DNA of 64,000 nucleotides from an uncultured Lachnospiraceae bacterium (lineage in GTDB: Bacteria; Bacillota; Clostridia; Lachnospirales; Lachnospiraceae), in the NCBI GenBank assembly GCA_946552115.1, contig CAMNRH010000004.1:51746-115745 (forward strand). The letters run 5' to 3'. The notes under the pieces were generated by a model. The model was not told where the DNA came from. It was given only the letters and a program-made list of their open reading frames with translations, and ran no database searches. Shown here one piece after another: positions 26,696-34,948 of the stretch. Positions within the stretch are counted from its first letter, which is position 1. Each line of letters begins with the position of its first letter. The position numbers were made by a program, and so were the translations under genes.

Positions 26696-26706
26696 TAATG
26701 TATAAT
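26678..26706 (+). promoter_or_regulatory. Promoter of the malate-to-succinate/bifurcation operon
   Basis: TTGTTA (26678-26683), exactly 17 nt, then TATAAT (26701-26706), 77 nt upstream of the malate dehydrogenase start. It is the only strong promoter I find ahead of the 12.5-kb co-directional run that ends at 39259. The -35 hexamer is inside a Rex-like operator. Confidence 0.72.
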
Positions 26707-26783
26707 ATGGAATGTGACGGCAAAATGCGACAGGCGATTTACCGTATCATTACAAGTAAAAAGCAATAAAAGGAGAAGAAGAC

Positions 26784-27731
26784 ATGAGCTGTAAGGTCAC
26801 AATTATTGGAGCAGGAAGTGTAGGTGCAACCATTGCATATACATTATCCGGGGAGGATATGGCATCTGAGATCGTTATGATCGACATTAACAGGGAAAAG
26901 GTGGAAGGCGAAGTTATGGATATCGAGCAGGGAACCTGCTTTAGAGATCCGGTTTCTATTATTGCGGGAGACTATGACGACGCAAAGGATTCCGACATTG
27001 TAATTATTACATCAGGAATTGCGCGTAAGCCGGGACAGACAAGAATTGAACTGACGCAGACGAATGTGAATATTTTGAAAGAGATTACGCCGGAAATTGT
27101 AAAGGCCGCGCCGAATGCGCTTTATATTATTGTAAGCAATCCGGTTGACATTATGACTTATGTATTTACGAAGATTTCAGGAATTCCTGAAAATCAGATT
27201 ATCGGTTCAGGTACAATTTTAGATTCGGCAAGACTTCGCTGCGGATTGTCAGAGCATTTTAAGGTTGCGCAGAGAAATATTCATGCATATGTATTTGGCG
27301 AGCATGGAGATACCTCTTTTATCCCATGGTCGGCAGCAAGGATTGCAGGTGTTAATGTAGACGATTATTATGAAATGATGCCGCATCTGGGAAAAACTGC
27401 CGGAGCATTGGATAAGGAAGCTATGCTTTCTTATGTGCAGAAATCCGGCGGAAAGATTATTGCAAACAAGGGAGCAACCTTTTACGCGGTAAGCAGAGGC
27501 GTCTGCAGATTGTGCAGTATTCTGATGTCAGCCTCTGAATCGGTATCAACCGTGTCCTCCATGATGCACGGGGAATACGGAATCGAGGACGTAGCTTTAA
27601 GCACGCTTGCGCTTGTGGGGCCGAATGGTATTCAGGGTAAAATTCCGATGACACTTACCGACGAAGAGGTAGAGAAGCTTAAGAAGAGTGCAGATGCACT
27701 GAAAGAAGTAATTGCTCAGATCGATTTATAA
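26784..27731 (+). CDS. mdh: NAD-dependent malate dehydrogenase of the LDH-like family
   Basis: A 315-residue member of the lactate/malate dehydrogenase family: Rossmann motif GAGSVGATIAY, acidic residue D34 after strand 2 (MIDIN) indicating NAD(H), and catalytic histidine in YVFGEHGD. The specificity loop reads ARKPGQTR: position 81 is arginine, equivalent to position 102 in lactate dehydrogenase numbering where LDHs have glutamine, and the loop pair R81/R87 has the spacing of true malate dehydrogenases. I therefore call malate dehydrogenase, though automatic annotation will often say L-lactate dehydrogenase. It reduces oxaloacetate to malate, the first step of the operon's path to succinate. 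AAAGGAGAAG precedes the ATG. Confidence 0.85.
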   Translation: MSCKVTIIGAGSVGATIAYTLSGEDMASEIVMIDINREKVEGEVMDIEQGTCFRDPVSIIAGDYDDAKDSDIVIITSGIARKPGQTRIELTQTNVNILKEITPEIVKAAPNALYIIVSNPVDIMTYVFTKISGIPENQIIGSGTILDSARLRCGLSEHFKVAQRNIHAYVFGEHGDTSFIPWSAARIAGVNVDDYYEMMPHLGKTAGALDKEAMLSYVQKSGGKIIANKGATFYAVSRGVCRLCSILMSASESVSTVSSMMHGEYGIEDVALSTLALVGPNGIQGKIPMTLTDEEVEKLKKSADALKEVIAQIDL

Positions 27732-27758
27732 AAATATAGAGAAAGGACAGCGAGAACT

Positions 27759-28568
27759 ATGAAGTACAGTTATTATCCGGGATGCACTTTGAGAACAAAG
27801 GCAAAGGCTCTGGATGCTTATGCGAGAGCTTCGGCGGCGGCGCTTGGCATTGAACTTGTGGAAATCGAGGACTGGCAGTGCTGTGGCGGTGTCTATCCGC
27901 TTGGTTCCGATGAGATTGCCACGAAGCTGTCTTCAGTTCGTGCTCTTAATGAGGCGAAAGTAAAGGGGCAGAGTCTGGTGACGATGTGTTCCGCATGTCA
28001 TCATGTGATCAAGCGTGTGAATGATGATATGAAAAATGTAGAGGACATCCGTGTGAGAGCAAATAATTATATGGAGCTTGACGAGCCTTATGCGGGTGAG
28101 ACGGAGGTTCTTCATTTCCTGGAGATTCTTCGTGACAGGGTTGGTTTTGACGAATTAAAGAAAAAAGTGACCAATCCTTTGACAGGGAAGAAAATCGGCG
28201 CCTATTACGGATGTCTGCTCCTGCGTCCGGGCAGGCTTTTAAACTTTGACGACCCGGAGAATCCGAAGATTATGGAAGACTTTATCCGTGCAATCGGTGC
28301 GGAGCCGGTGATTTATCCGTACCGCAACGAATGCTGCGGCGGGTATATTTCCTTAAAGGAAAAGGAAATGTCAAAAAATATGTGTGAGAAAATTATGGAG
28401 AGCGCGGAGGGATTTGGGGTGGAGATGCTCACTACCGCGTGTCCGCTGTGCCTGTATAATCTTAATAAGAGTACGGGCGTGAAGCTTCCGGTTGTTTATT
28501 TTACGGAGCTTCTCGCGGAGGCGCTCGGCGTGAAAGAAGAAATAAAGGAGGAGGTGCAGGCATTATGA
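27759..28568 (+). CDS. hdrB: Heterodisulfide reductase subunit B-like (two CCG domains)
   Basis: A 269-residue protein with both cysteine-rich CCG motifs intact: C9...CC41-42...CSAC, and a second set YYGC...NECCGG...ACPLC. In methanogen HdrB each motif holds a non-cubane [4Fe-4S] cluster and together they cleave a disulfide. Intact motifs imply both clusters form here. There is no coenzyme M/B biology in Firmicutes, so the natural electron acceptor is either another disulfide or, as I infer from the operon, the fumarate reductase. It starts 27 nt after mdh and its stop overlaps the hdrC start. Confidence 0.88.
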   Translation: MKYSYYPGCTLRTKAKALDAYARASAAALGIELVEIEDWQCCGGVYPLGSDEIATKLSSVRALNEAKVKGQSLVTMCSACHHVIKRVNDDMKNVEDIRVRANNYMELDEPYAGETEVLHFLEILRDRVGFDELKKKVTNPLTGKKIGAYYGCLLLRPGRLLNFDDPENPKIMEDFIRAIGAEPVIYPYRNECCGGYISLKEKEMSKNMCEKIMESAEGFGVEMLTTACPLCLYNLNKSTGVKLPVVYFTELLAEALGVKEEIKEEVQAL

Positions 28569-28954
28569 ATCCCGGGAAAAAACAGGCAGAGATGATAAGG
28601 GAAATCAGCGGTGTCAATCCGCTTAAATGTATGAAATGCGGGAAATGTTCTGCAACCTGTCCGTCTTATAACGAGATGGATATTAAGCCCCATCAGTTTG
28701 TGTCGTATGTTGTGAATGAGGATATAGAAAGCCTTATCAATTCCAAATCATTATGGAAATGTCTTTCCTGCTTTGCCTGTGTAGAGAGATGTCCCCGTGA
28801 TGTGAAGCCTGGAAAGCTGATTGATGCGGCAAGGCAGATGGTAGTCCGAAAGAAAGGGCAGGATTATCTGAAAGCAGACGAGATTCCGGAATTGCTTGAT
28901 CCGGAGCTTCCGCAGCAGTTGTTAGTCAGTGCATTCAGAAGATACAGGAGGTGA
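28565..28954 (+). CDS. hdrC: Heterodisulfide reductase subunit C-like ferredoxin
   Basis: A 129-residue protein with two [4Fe-4S] motifs, CMKCGKCSATCP and CLSCFACVERCP, matching HdrC, which wires electrons from HdrA to HdrB. No membrane helix, so it belongs to the soluble HdrABC type, not the membrane HdrED type. Start overlaps hdrB by 4 nt and the stop overlaps the hdrA start region, showing tight translational coupling. Confidence 0.88.
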   Translation: MNPGKKQAEMIREISGVNPLKCMKCGKCSATCPSYNEMDIKPHQFVSYVVNEDIESLINSKSLWKCLSCFACVERCPRDVKPGKLIDAARQMVVRKKGQDYLKADEIPELLDPELPQQLLVSAFRRYRR

Positions 28955-28959
28955 GTCAG

Positions 28960-30948
28960 GTGCAGAGGATAGGAGTATTTGTCTGCCACTGCGGAAGTAA
29001 TATCGCCGCGACGGTAGACGTAAGTAAGGTAGCGGAAATGGCGCTTATGGAGCCGGGCGTTGCACATGCCGAAGACTACCAGTATATGTGTTCCGAGGCT
29101 GGGCAGGCAAAAATTGCGGCAGCGATTCAGGAGAAAGGCCTGACAGGAATTGTTGTATGTTCCTGTTCCCCGCGTATGCATGAGGCTACATTCAGAAAGG
29201 CGGCAGAGCGCGCGGGCTTAAACCCGTATATGGTTGAGATTGCCAATATCCGTGAGCATTGTTCATGGATTCATAAGGATATGGAGGAAGCAACGAAGAA
29301 AGCGGTTATTCTGATGAGGGCGGCAGTTGCGAAAGTGAATTTAAACACGCCTCTTCAGGCAGGCGAAAGCAGGGTGACAAAGAGAGCGCTGGTAATCGGC
29401 GGCGGTATCGCGGGTATTCAGACGGCGCTGGATATTGCGGACGCTGGCTACGAGGTGGATATTGTAGAAAAGACACCGAGTATCGGGGGGAGAATGTCAC
29501 AGCTTGACAAGACTTTCCCGACCCTGGACTGTTCGGCGTGTATCCTGACGCCGAAGATGGTAGAGGCCTCGGCTCATGAGAAGATTACAATCTATACATA
29601 CAGCGAGGTGGAAAAGGTAAGCGGTTTCGTGGGCGATTTTACCGTAGACATCCGCAGGAAAGCAAGAAGCGTGGATATGAACAAATGTACCGGCTGCGGG
29701 GTATGTCAGGAAAAATGTCCGTCCAAAAAAGCGCCGAGTGAATTTAACCGGGGATTAAATACAAGGAGCGCGATTTACACTCCGTTTGCACAGGCCATTC
29801 CGAATGTTCCGGTCATTGACCGTGAAGCATGTATTAAGTTCAGGACCGGTAAATGCGGTGTCTGCTCTAAGGTATGTCAGGCGGGAGCCATCGACTATGA
29901 GCAGAAGGATGAGATTATAACGGAGAAATATGGCGCTATTGTAGTCGCAACAGGCTTTGATACGATTAAGCTTGACAGATATGACGAGTATGCGTACAGC
30001 CAGAGTAAGGACGTGATTACTTCGCTGGAGTTAGAGCGTGTTATGAATGCGGCGGGGCCGACACACGGTCATCTGGAGCGCCTCTCTGACGGGAAAGCTC
30101 CGAAAGAGATTGTATTTATTCAGTGTGTGGGAAGCCGCTGCGCGGATGACAGAGGAAAGCCCTATTGCTCTAAAATATGCTGTATGTACACGGCAAAGCA
30201 CGCGATGCTGATTCGCGATAAATATCCGGATGTAAATGTCACCGTATTTTATATTGACGTCCGTACGCCGGGCAAGAACTTTGATGAGTTTTACAGAAGA
30301 GCAGTAGAGCAGTACGGCGTCAATTACATTAAGGGGCAGGTCGGAAAGGTAATCCCTAAGCCCGATGGAAAACTGCTGGTGCAGGGAAGCGACCTCCTCG
30401 ATAACCGGCAGATTCTGAAAGAAGCGGATATGGTTGTTCTTGCGACGGCGATTGAGCCGAATCCGGATGTGCGTAAGATTGCAACGATGCTGACTGCAAG
30501 TATCGATACGAATAATTTCCTGACAGAGGCGCATGCAAAGCTTCGTCCGGTAGAGTCGCCGACTGCGGGTATTTTCCTGTCCGGCGTATGTCAGGGCCCG
30601 AAAGACATTCCCGAGACGGTCGCACAGGCGGGTGCGGCTGCCGTAAAGGCGATCGGGCTTCTCGCCAAGGACAAATTAATGACGAATCCGTGTACCGCGC
30701 ACTCTGATGAGCTTTTGTGCAATGGATGCTCGTCCTGTGAAAATGTATGTCCGTATGGCGCCATTACCTATGAGGATAAAGAGGTTAATGATCACGGTAT
30801 CCGTGAGACGCGCCGCATTGCGGTAGTAAATAATGCATTGTGTCAGGGCTGCGGCGCGTGTACGGTTGCGTGTCCGTCGGGAGCTATGGATTTACAGGGA
30901 TTTTCAAACAGACAGATTATAGCGGAGGTGGATGCGATATGCCGTTAG
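28960..30948 (+). CDS. hdrA: Heterodisulfide reductase subunit A-like flavoprotein
   Basis: A 662-residue HdrA, the FAD protein that bifurcates electrons in Hdr complexes. In order: N-terminal GVFVCHCGSNIAATVDV; FAD-binding ALVIGGGIAGIQTALDIADA near residue 145; GGRMSQLDKTFPTLDCSAC; inserted ferredoxin motif CTGCGVCQEKCP and a cysteine set CGVCSKVC; then the C-terminal pair CNGCSSCENVCPYG and CQGCGACTVACPSG that would deliver electrons to ferredoxin. The GTG at 28960 is chosen because AGGAGGTG is 7 nt upstream; a GTG at 28951 overlaps that site. Length and motif set are complete, so bifurcating capacity is plausible. Confidence 0.88.
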   Translation: MQRIGVFVCHCGSNIAATVDVSKVAEMALMEPGVAHAEDYQYMCSEAGQAKIAAAIQEKGLTGIVVCSCSPRMHEATFRKAAERAGLNPYMVEIANIREHCSWIHKDMEEATKKAVILMRAAVAKVNLNTPLQAGESRVTKRALVIGGGIAGIQTALDIADAGYEVDIVEKTPSIGGRMSQLDKTFPTLDCSACILTPKMVEASAHEKITIYTYSEVEKVSGFVGDFTVDIRRKARSVDMNKCTGCGVCQEKCPSKKAPSEFNRGLNTRSAIYTPFAQAIPNVPVIDREACIKFRTGKCGVCSKVCQAGAIDYEQKDEIITEKYGAIVVATGFDTIKLDRYDEYAYSQSKDVITSLELERVMNAAGPTHGHLERLSDGKAPKEIVFIQCVGSRCADDRGKPYCSKICCMYTAKHAMLIRDKYPDVNVTVFYIDVRTPGKNFDEFYRRAVEQYGVNYIKGQVGKVIPKPDGKLLVQGSDLLDNRQILKEADMVVLATAIEPNPDVRKIATMLTASIDTNNFLTEAHAKLRPVESPTAGIFLSGVCQGPKDIPETVAQAGAAAVKAIGLLAKDKLMTNPCTAHSDELLCNGCSSCENVCPYGAITYEDKEVNDHGIRETRRIAVVNNALCQGCGACTVACPSGAMDLQGFSNRQIIAEVDAICR

Positions 30949-31379
30949 AGAAGAAAGAATTCAAACCGAAGATTGTAGCGTTCTGCTGTAACTGGTGCAG
31001 TTATGCAGGAGCTGATTTGGCGGGAAGCAGCCGTCTTACCTACCCTGCGGATGTGAAGATTATCCGTGTCCCGTGTTCCTGCCGGGTGAATCCGATGTTC
31101 ATTTTAAGAGCGTTTGAAAAAGGAGCGGACGGGGTGATTATGTGCGGGTGCCATCCGGGCGATTGTCATTACAGCACAGGAAATTATTATGCAAGAAGAC
31201 GTATGACGCTTCTTTTCTCCATGCTCGATTACATCGGTGTGGAAAGCGGGCGTACCCGTGTGGAATGGGTATCTGCGGCAGAGGGCGTGAAATTTTCCGA
31301 GACAATGAACAGCTTTGTGGAGAAGATTTATTCTCTGGGAGAAAATGTGAGATTGGGGGATTTAAGATGCAAGAATTAA
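30939..31379 (+). CDS. flxD: FlxD/MvhD-type [2Fe-2S] electron-transfer protein
   Basis: A 146-residue member of the MvhD/FrhD family with the cysteine pattern FCCNWCSYAGAD, VPCSCRVNP, CGCHPGDCHY. MvhD passes electrons from hydrogenase, and FlxD from an NADH dehydrogenase module, into HdrA. Placement directly after hdrA (10-nt overlap) and before Flx-like genes supports the FlxD role. The ATG at 30939 has GGAGGTG 10 nt upstream. There is no hydrogenase gene in the operon, so the Mvh alternative is unlikely. Confidence 0.86.
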   Translation: MPLEKKEFKPKIVAFCCNWCSYAGADLAGSSRLTYPADVKIIRVPCSCRVNPMFILRAFEKGADGVIMCGCHPGDCHYSTGNYYARRRMTLLFSMLDYIGVESGRTRVEWVSAAEGVKFSETMNSFVEKIYSLGENVRLGDLRCKN

Positions 31380-32341
31380 TAAACCGTGCAAAAGAGCTGC
31401 TGGCAGACGGAACTGTGGCACGGGTTCTCGGCTGGAAAGCCGGAGACTTGCCTTATAATCCGGAGCCGGCTTATTTCGAGACGGCAGAGGCGCTTGAGGA
31501 TTTTGTATACAACGGCTTCTGCGGAGCGAATTTAAGCAAATATATGATAGAAGCTTCCAAAATGGAAGGAAAGACAATGGTTTGTTTAAAGCCATGTGAT
31601 ACGTACAGCTTTATGCAGCTAATCAAAGAACACCGCGTGGACAGAGAAAAAGCGTACATTGCAGGCGTGGGCTGTAAAGGGAAGCTGGATATTGAAAAAA
31701 TCAGGGCCCGGGGCATCAGGGGAATCGAGAGCATTGAGGGCGCCGAGCTTACCGACGATGCCGAAACTTTGAAGATTCAGACGATTTACGGAGAAAAATC
31801 TCTTGCCTATGCGGATGGCATGCTGGAGCGATGCCATGTCTGCAAGGGCAAGGAGCATGTGATTTTTGACGAGCAGATTGGAGAGTCCAAAGAAACGAAA
31901 GACGCGGAGCGTTTCGGCGAGGTAGAAAGAATCGAGTCTTTGAGTCCGGAGGAAAAATTTTCTTATTTTCAGAGTGAGCTCGGAAAATGTATCCGCTGTA
32001 ATGCCTGCAGAAATGTTTGTCCTGCCTGCAGCTGCCGGAAATGTGTATTTGACAGCAATAAGTTCGACAGCTCGCAGAAAGCAAATGTGGATTCCTTTGA
32101 GGAAAAAATGTTCCATATTATCCGTGCCTTTCATGTGGCGGGAAGATGTACAGACTGCGGTGAGTGCAGCCGTGTATGCCCGCAGGGAATTCCGCTTCAC
32201 CTGTTTAACCGTAAGTTTATTAAGGATATTGACGAGCTGTACGGAGAATATCAGGCAGGAGCAGACATTGATTCGAAAGCACCGCTCACGGACTATACGT
32301 TTGAGGACGCGGAACCAAGTATTGTAGGAAAGAGGGGATAA
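31367..32341 (+). CDS. flxC: Flx-like Fe-S subunit with FrhB-like N-terminus and two [4Fe-4S] clusters
   Basis: A 324-residue protein. The N-terminal half (about 1-190) includes MVCLKPCDTYSFMQLIKEHR, GVGCKGK and a CHVC pair, loosely like the F420-hydrogenase beta/FdhB fold. The C-terminal half has two cubane cluster motifs, CIRCNACRNVCPACSC and CTDCGECSRVCPQG. Its size and position fit FlxC of the FlxABCD-HdrABC complex of sulfate reducers. The ATG at 31367 lies inside the end of flxD and has GGGGGA 6 nt before it. The subunit-letter assignment is by size and order and is less certain than membership of the module. Confidence 0.75.
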   Translation: MQELINRAKELLADGTVARVLGWKAGDLPYNPEPAYFETAEALEDFVYNGFCGANLSKYMIEASKMEGKTMVCLKPCDTYSFMQLIKEHRVDREKAYIAGVGCKGKLDIEKIRARGIRGIESIEGAELTDDAETLKIQTIYGEKSLAYADGMLERCHVCKGKEHVIFDEQIGESKETKDAERFGEVERIESLSPEEKFSYFQSELGKCIRCNACRNVCPACSCRKCVFDSNKFDSSQKANVDSFEEKMFHIIRAFHVAGRCTDCGECSRVCPQGIPLHLFNRKFIKDIDELYGEYQAGADIDSKAPLTDYTFEDAEPSIVGKRG

Positions 32342-32344
32342 TGT

Positions 32345-33385
32345 ATGTATAAGATAGCAAAAGAAAATCTTTCCGCATTATTCCGGTTAATCGCGGAAAC
32401 CTACGGGTTATATCTCCCGGTTAAGAAAGCCGGACAGACAAACTTTGCGGCATGGAGTGAGGATGCGGAGGTCGACCTTATGACATTAAAAACCGTAAAG
32501 TCGGCAAAGGATGCGTTTTTTCCGCAGAGTGAAAGCCTCTATACGGTAAAAAAAGAGGGGAAGAAGATGTCCGTAGAACCAGAGGCCTTAAAGGAACAAA
32601 ATTTTGTCGTATTCGGCATGAAAGCGTGCGATGTAAGAGGGCTGGAGGTTTTGGATAAGGTATTCCTGTCAGAACCGGTTGATACTTTTTATGCTGCCAG
32701 AAGGGATCACGGAACCGTTGTTGCGCTTGCGTGCCATGAGCCGGAGGAAACCTGTTTCTGTAAGGTGTTTGGCGTGGACGCCGCAAATCCTGCGTCCGAT
32801 GTCGCCTGTTTTCCGGCAGGGGAAGAGCTTTACTGGGAAGCGCTGACCGAAAAAGGCGAGGCGCTGACAGAAGCAGTAAAAAGCCTTTTGGCAGAGACGG
32901 ATGAGGCTGACGGCGTATCTGTGGAAGCGGAAAAGGATGCAATTCACAGGATGATAGAAAAGCTGCCGTATATGAACCTTTCTTTAGAGGGCTGGAACGG
33001 AGACGTTCTTTCTGAGAAATTCGATTCTCCTTTGTGGGAGGAGCTGTATAAGCCGTGTCTGGCATGCGGTACCTGTACCTTTGTATGCCCGACCTGCCAG
33101 TGCTATGATATTAAGGATTACACTGCAGGAAACAGCGTTTCCCGTTACAGATGCTGGGATTCCTGTATGTATTCGGACTTTACGATGATGGCCCACGGCA
33201 ACAACCGTACGAGCCAGATGCAGAGATTCCGCCAGAGATTCATGCATAAGCTTGTATATTATCCGGCCAATAACGACGGGATGTATTCCTGCACAGGCTG
33301 CGGACGCTGTGTGGAGAAATGCCCGTCGGCTCTTAATATTGTTAAGGTCATCAAAGCATTTCAGAATCAGGGAGGTGAAAAATAA
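32345..33385 (+). CDS. flxB: Flx-like dicluster Fe-S subunit (AsrA/sulfhydrogenase-beta-like)
   Basis: A 346-residue protein whose N-terminal two thirds (VVFGMKACDVRGLEVLDKVF, then CHEPEETCFCKVFG) match the conserved region of AsrA, hydrogenase beta subunits and FlxB. The C-terminal third has two [4Fe-4S] motifs, CLACGTCTFVCPTCQC and CTGCGRCVEKCPS. It should relay electrons between the flavin-NAD subunit and the rest of the complex. It starts 3 nt after the previous gene and its stop overlaps the start of the FAD/NAD gene. AsrA of anaerobic sulfite reductase is the alternative, but no AsrC sulfite reductase subunit is present. Confidence 0.78.
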   Translation: MYKIAKENLSALFRLIAETYGLYLPVKKAGQTNFAAWSEDAEVDLMTLKTVKSAKDAFFPQSESLYTVKKEGKKMSVEPEALKEQNFVVFGMKACDVRGLEVLDKVFLSEPVDTFYAARRDHGTVVALACHEPEETCFCKVFGVDAANPASDVACFPAGEELYWEALTEKGEALTEAVKSLLAETDEADGVSVEAEKDAIHRMIEKLPYMNLSLEGWNGDVLSEKFDSPLWEELYKPCLACGTCTFVCPTCQCYDIKDYTAGNSVSRYRCWDSCMYSDFTMMAHGNNRTSQMQRFRQRFMHKLVYYPANNDGMYSCTGCGRCVEKCPSALNIVKVIKAFQNQGGEK

Positions 33386-34239
33386 TGGGCGAATGTACCT
33401 GTCATAAAAATTATACATCAGATACTCTGATTCCAAAGGTAGGCGTCATTACTGACATCCGTGAGGAGACGCCGGACGTAAAGACATTCCGTGTGAATGC
33501 GCCGGAGGGCGGAAAGCTCTTTGAGCATATGCCGGGACAATGCGCGATGCTCTGTGCGCCCGGCATCAGCGAGGGCATGTTTTCCATTACTTCTTCGCCC
33601 ACAAACAAGGAATACCAGGAGTTCAGCATTAAAAAATGCGGAATCCTGACCGATTATCTCCATAGCCTGGAGGCGGGCGATGAGATTACAGTACGCGGAC
33701 CGTACGGGAATTCTTTTCCGGTGGAAACAGAGCTTAAGGGAAAGAATCTTTTATTTATCGCGGGCGGTATCGGTCTTGCGCCGCTCCGTTCCGTCATCAA
33801 TTATGTGCTGGATAACCGTGCAAATTACGGGACGGTAGATATTGTATACGGCTCCCGTTCGGCAGAGGATTTAGTTCAGCTAAAGGAGATTCAGGAGGTC
33901 TGGATGAACGCGGAGGGCGTGAACGTATATCTGACCATCGACAGAGAGCAGGAGGGCTGGGACGGACATGTAGGATTTGTCCCGAATTATGTGAAGGAGC
34001 TTGGCTTTGACACAGACCGGACGGCGCTTGTGTGCGGTCCTCCGATTATGATTAAATTCGTGCTTGCAGGGCTTAAGGAGCTTGGCTTTACGGCCGGACA
34101 GGTGTACACCACACTTGAGCTCCGTATGAAATGCGGCGTAGGAAAGTGCGGCCGCTGCAACATCGGCTCCAGGTATGTATGTAAGGACGGTCCGGTGTTC
34201 CGGTTTGACGAGATAGAGGAACTGCCGGATGAATACTAA
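33385..34239 (+). CDS. flxA: FlxA-like FAD/NAD(H)-binding oxidoreductase (AsrB/HydG-like)
   Basis: A 284-residue ferredoxin-NADP reductase-fold protein. The FAD half has FSITSSPTNKEYQEF, the NAD half FIAGGIGLAPLRSVINYVLD and CGPPIMIKF, and a C-terminal [2Fe-2S] motif follows, CGVGKCGRCNIG then VC. This is the NADH entry point of Flx complexes and of related sulfhydrogenases. It comes after the AsrA-like gene with overlapping stop/start (TAATG). Preference for NADH over NADPH is inferred from the Flx analogy and the Rex operator, not read from the sequence. Confidence 0.82.
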   Translation: MGECTCHKNYTSDTLIPKVGVITDIREETPDVKTFRVNAPEGGKLFEHMPGQCAMLCAPGISEGMFSITSSPTNKEYQEFSIKKCGILTDYLHSLEAGDEITVRGPYGNSFPVETELKGKNLLFIAGGIGLAPLRSVINYVLDNRANYGTVDIVYGSRSAEDLVQLKEIQEVWMNAEGVNVYLTIDREQEGWDGHVGFVPNYVKELGFDTDRTALVCGPPIMIKFVLAGLKELGFTAGQVYTTLELRMKCGVGKCGRCNIGSRYVCKDGPVFRFDEIEELPDEY

Positions 34240-34258
34240 TAGAAAGGAATCAAATAAC

Positions 34259-34933
34259 ATGGAGAATATGGTAAATGTATATTTCAGCGGTAAGAGATAC
34301 CGTGTTCCGGCAGATCTTACGATTATGACCGCTATGGAATATGCCGGTTATACATGGAAAAGAGGCTGCGGCTGCCGTCACGGCTTCTGCGGCGCCTGTG
34401 CGACGGTGTATAGAATTAAGGGGAAAAATGAATTAAAGACCTGCCTTGCCTGCCAGACGCAGGTAGAGGAAGGGATGTATGTGGCAAGTATTCCGTTTTT
34501 CCCGACAGATAAGAGAACCTATGATATTGAAGAGATTAAGCCGACACAGCAGATTATGATGGAGCTTTATCCAGAGATTTATAGCTGTATCGGATGTAAT
34601 GCCTGCACGAAATCCTGTACGCAGGATCTAAATGTTATGCAGTATATTGCCTATGCGCAGCGCGGTGAGTTTGAGAAATGTGCGGAGGAATCCTTTGACT
34701 GTATTGGATGCGGCTGCTGTACGGTAAGGTGCCCGGCGGGAATTTCTCATCCGCATGTAGGTGTTTTGGCAAGACGTCTTACCGGAAAGTATATCGCACC
34801 GGAGACAGAGCATTTGAAGGAGCGTGTGGAGGAAATTAACAGGGGCGAATATGACGGGCTTATCGAGCAGATTATGCAGAAACCAATCACGGAGATGCAG
34901 GAACTTTATAATACGAGAGAGATTGAAAAGTAA
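34259..34933 (+). CDS. frdB: Fumarate reductase iron-sulfur subunit, soluble type
   Basis: A 224-residue FrdB/SdhB-type protein: N-terminal plant-type [2Fe-2S] domain with CRHGFCGAC and a fourth cysteine in KTCLAC, then two cubane-type motifs CIGCNACTKSCTQ and CIGCGCCTVRCPAG. Ordinary FrdB has a CxxC motif for a [3Fe-4S] centre that faces membrane quinone; here the third motif keeps all four cysteines of a [4Fe-4S] cluster, consistent with electron entry from a soluble partner. The ATG at 34259 follows AAAGGA. It lies between the Flx genes and frdA, and no FrdC/FrdD anchor gene exists in the operon. Confidence 0.83.
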   Translation: MENMVNVYFSGKRYRVPADLTIMTAMEYAGYTWKRGCGCRHGFCGACATVYRIKGKNELKTCLACQTQVEEGMYVASIPFFPTDKRTYDIEEIKPTQQIMMELYPEIYSCIGCNACTKSCTQDLNVMQYIAYAQRGEFEKCAEESFDCIGCGCCTVRCPAGISHPHVGVLARRLTGKYIAPETEHLKERVEEINRGEYDGLIEQIMQKPITEMQELYNTREIEK

Positions 34934-34948
34934 GGGAGGGCGCAAATC

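Noticed and set aside
27759..30948. Methanogen-type heterodisulfide (CoM-CoB) reductase
   Set aside because: All other genes are Firmicute; Hdr homologues in bacteria act on other electron acceptors.
31367..34239. Anaerobic sulfite reductase (asrAB) or sulfhydrogenase
   Set aside because: AsrA-like and AsrB-like subunits are present, but there is no AsrC siroheme subunit and no nickel hydrogenase subunit; Hdr and FlxD neighbours fit Flx better.
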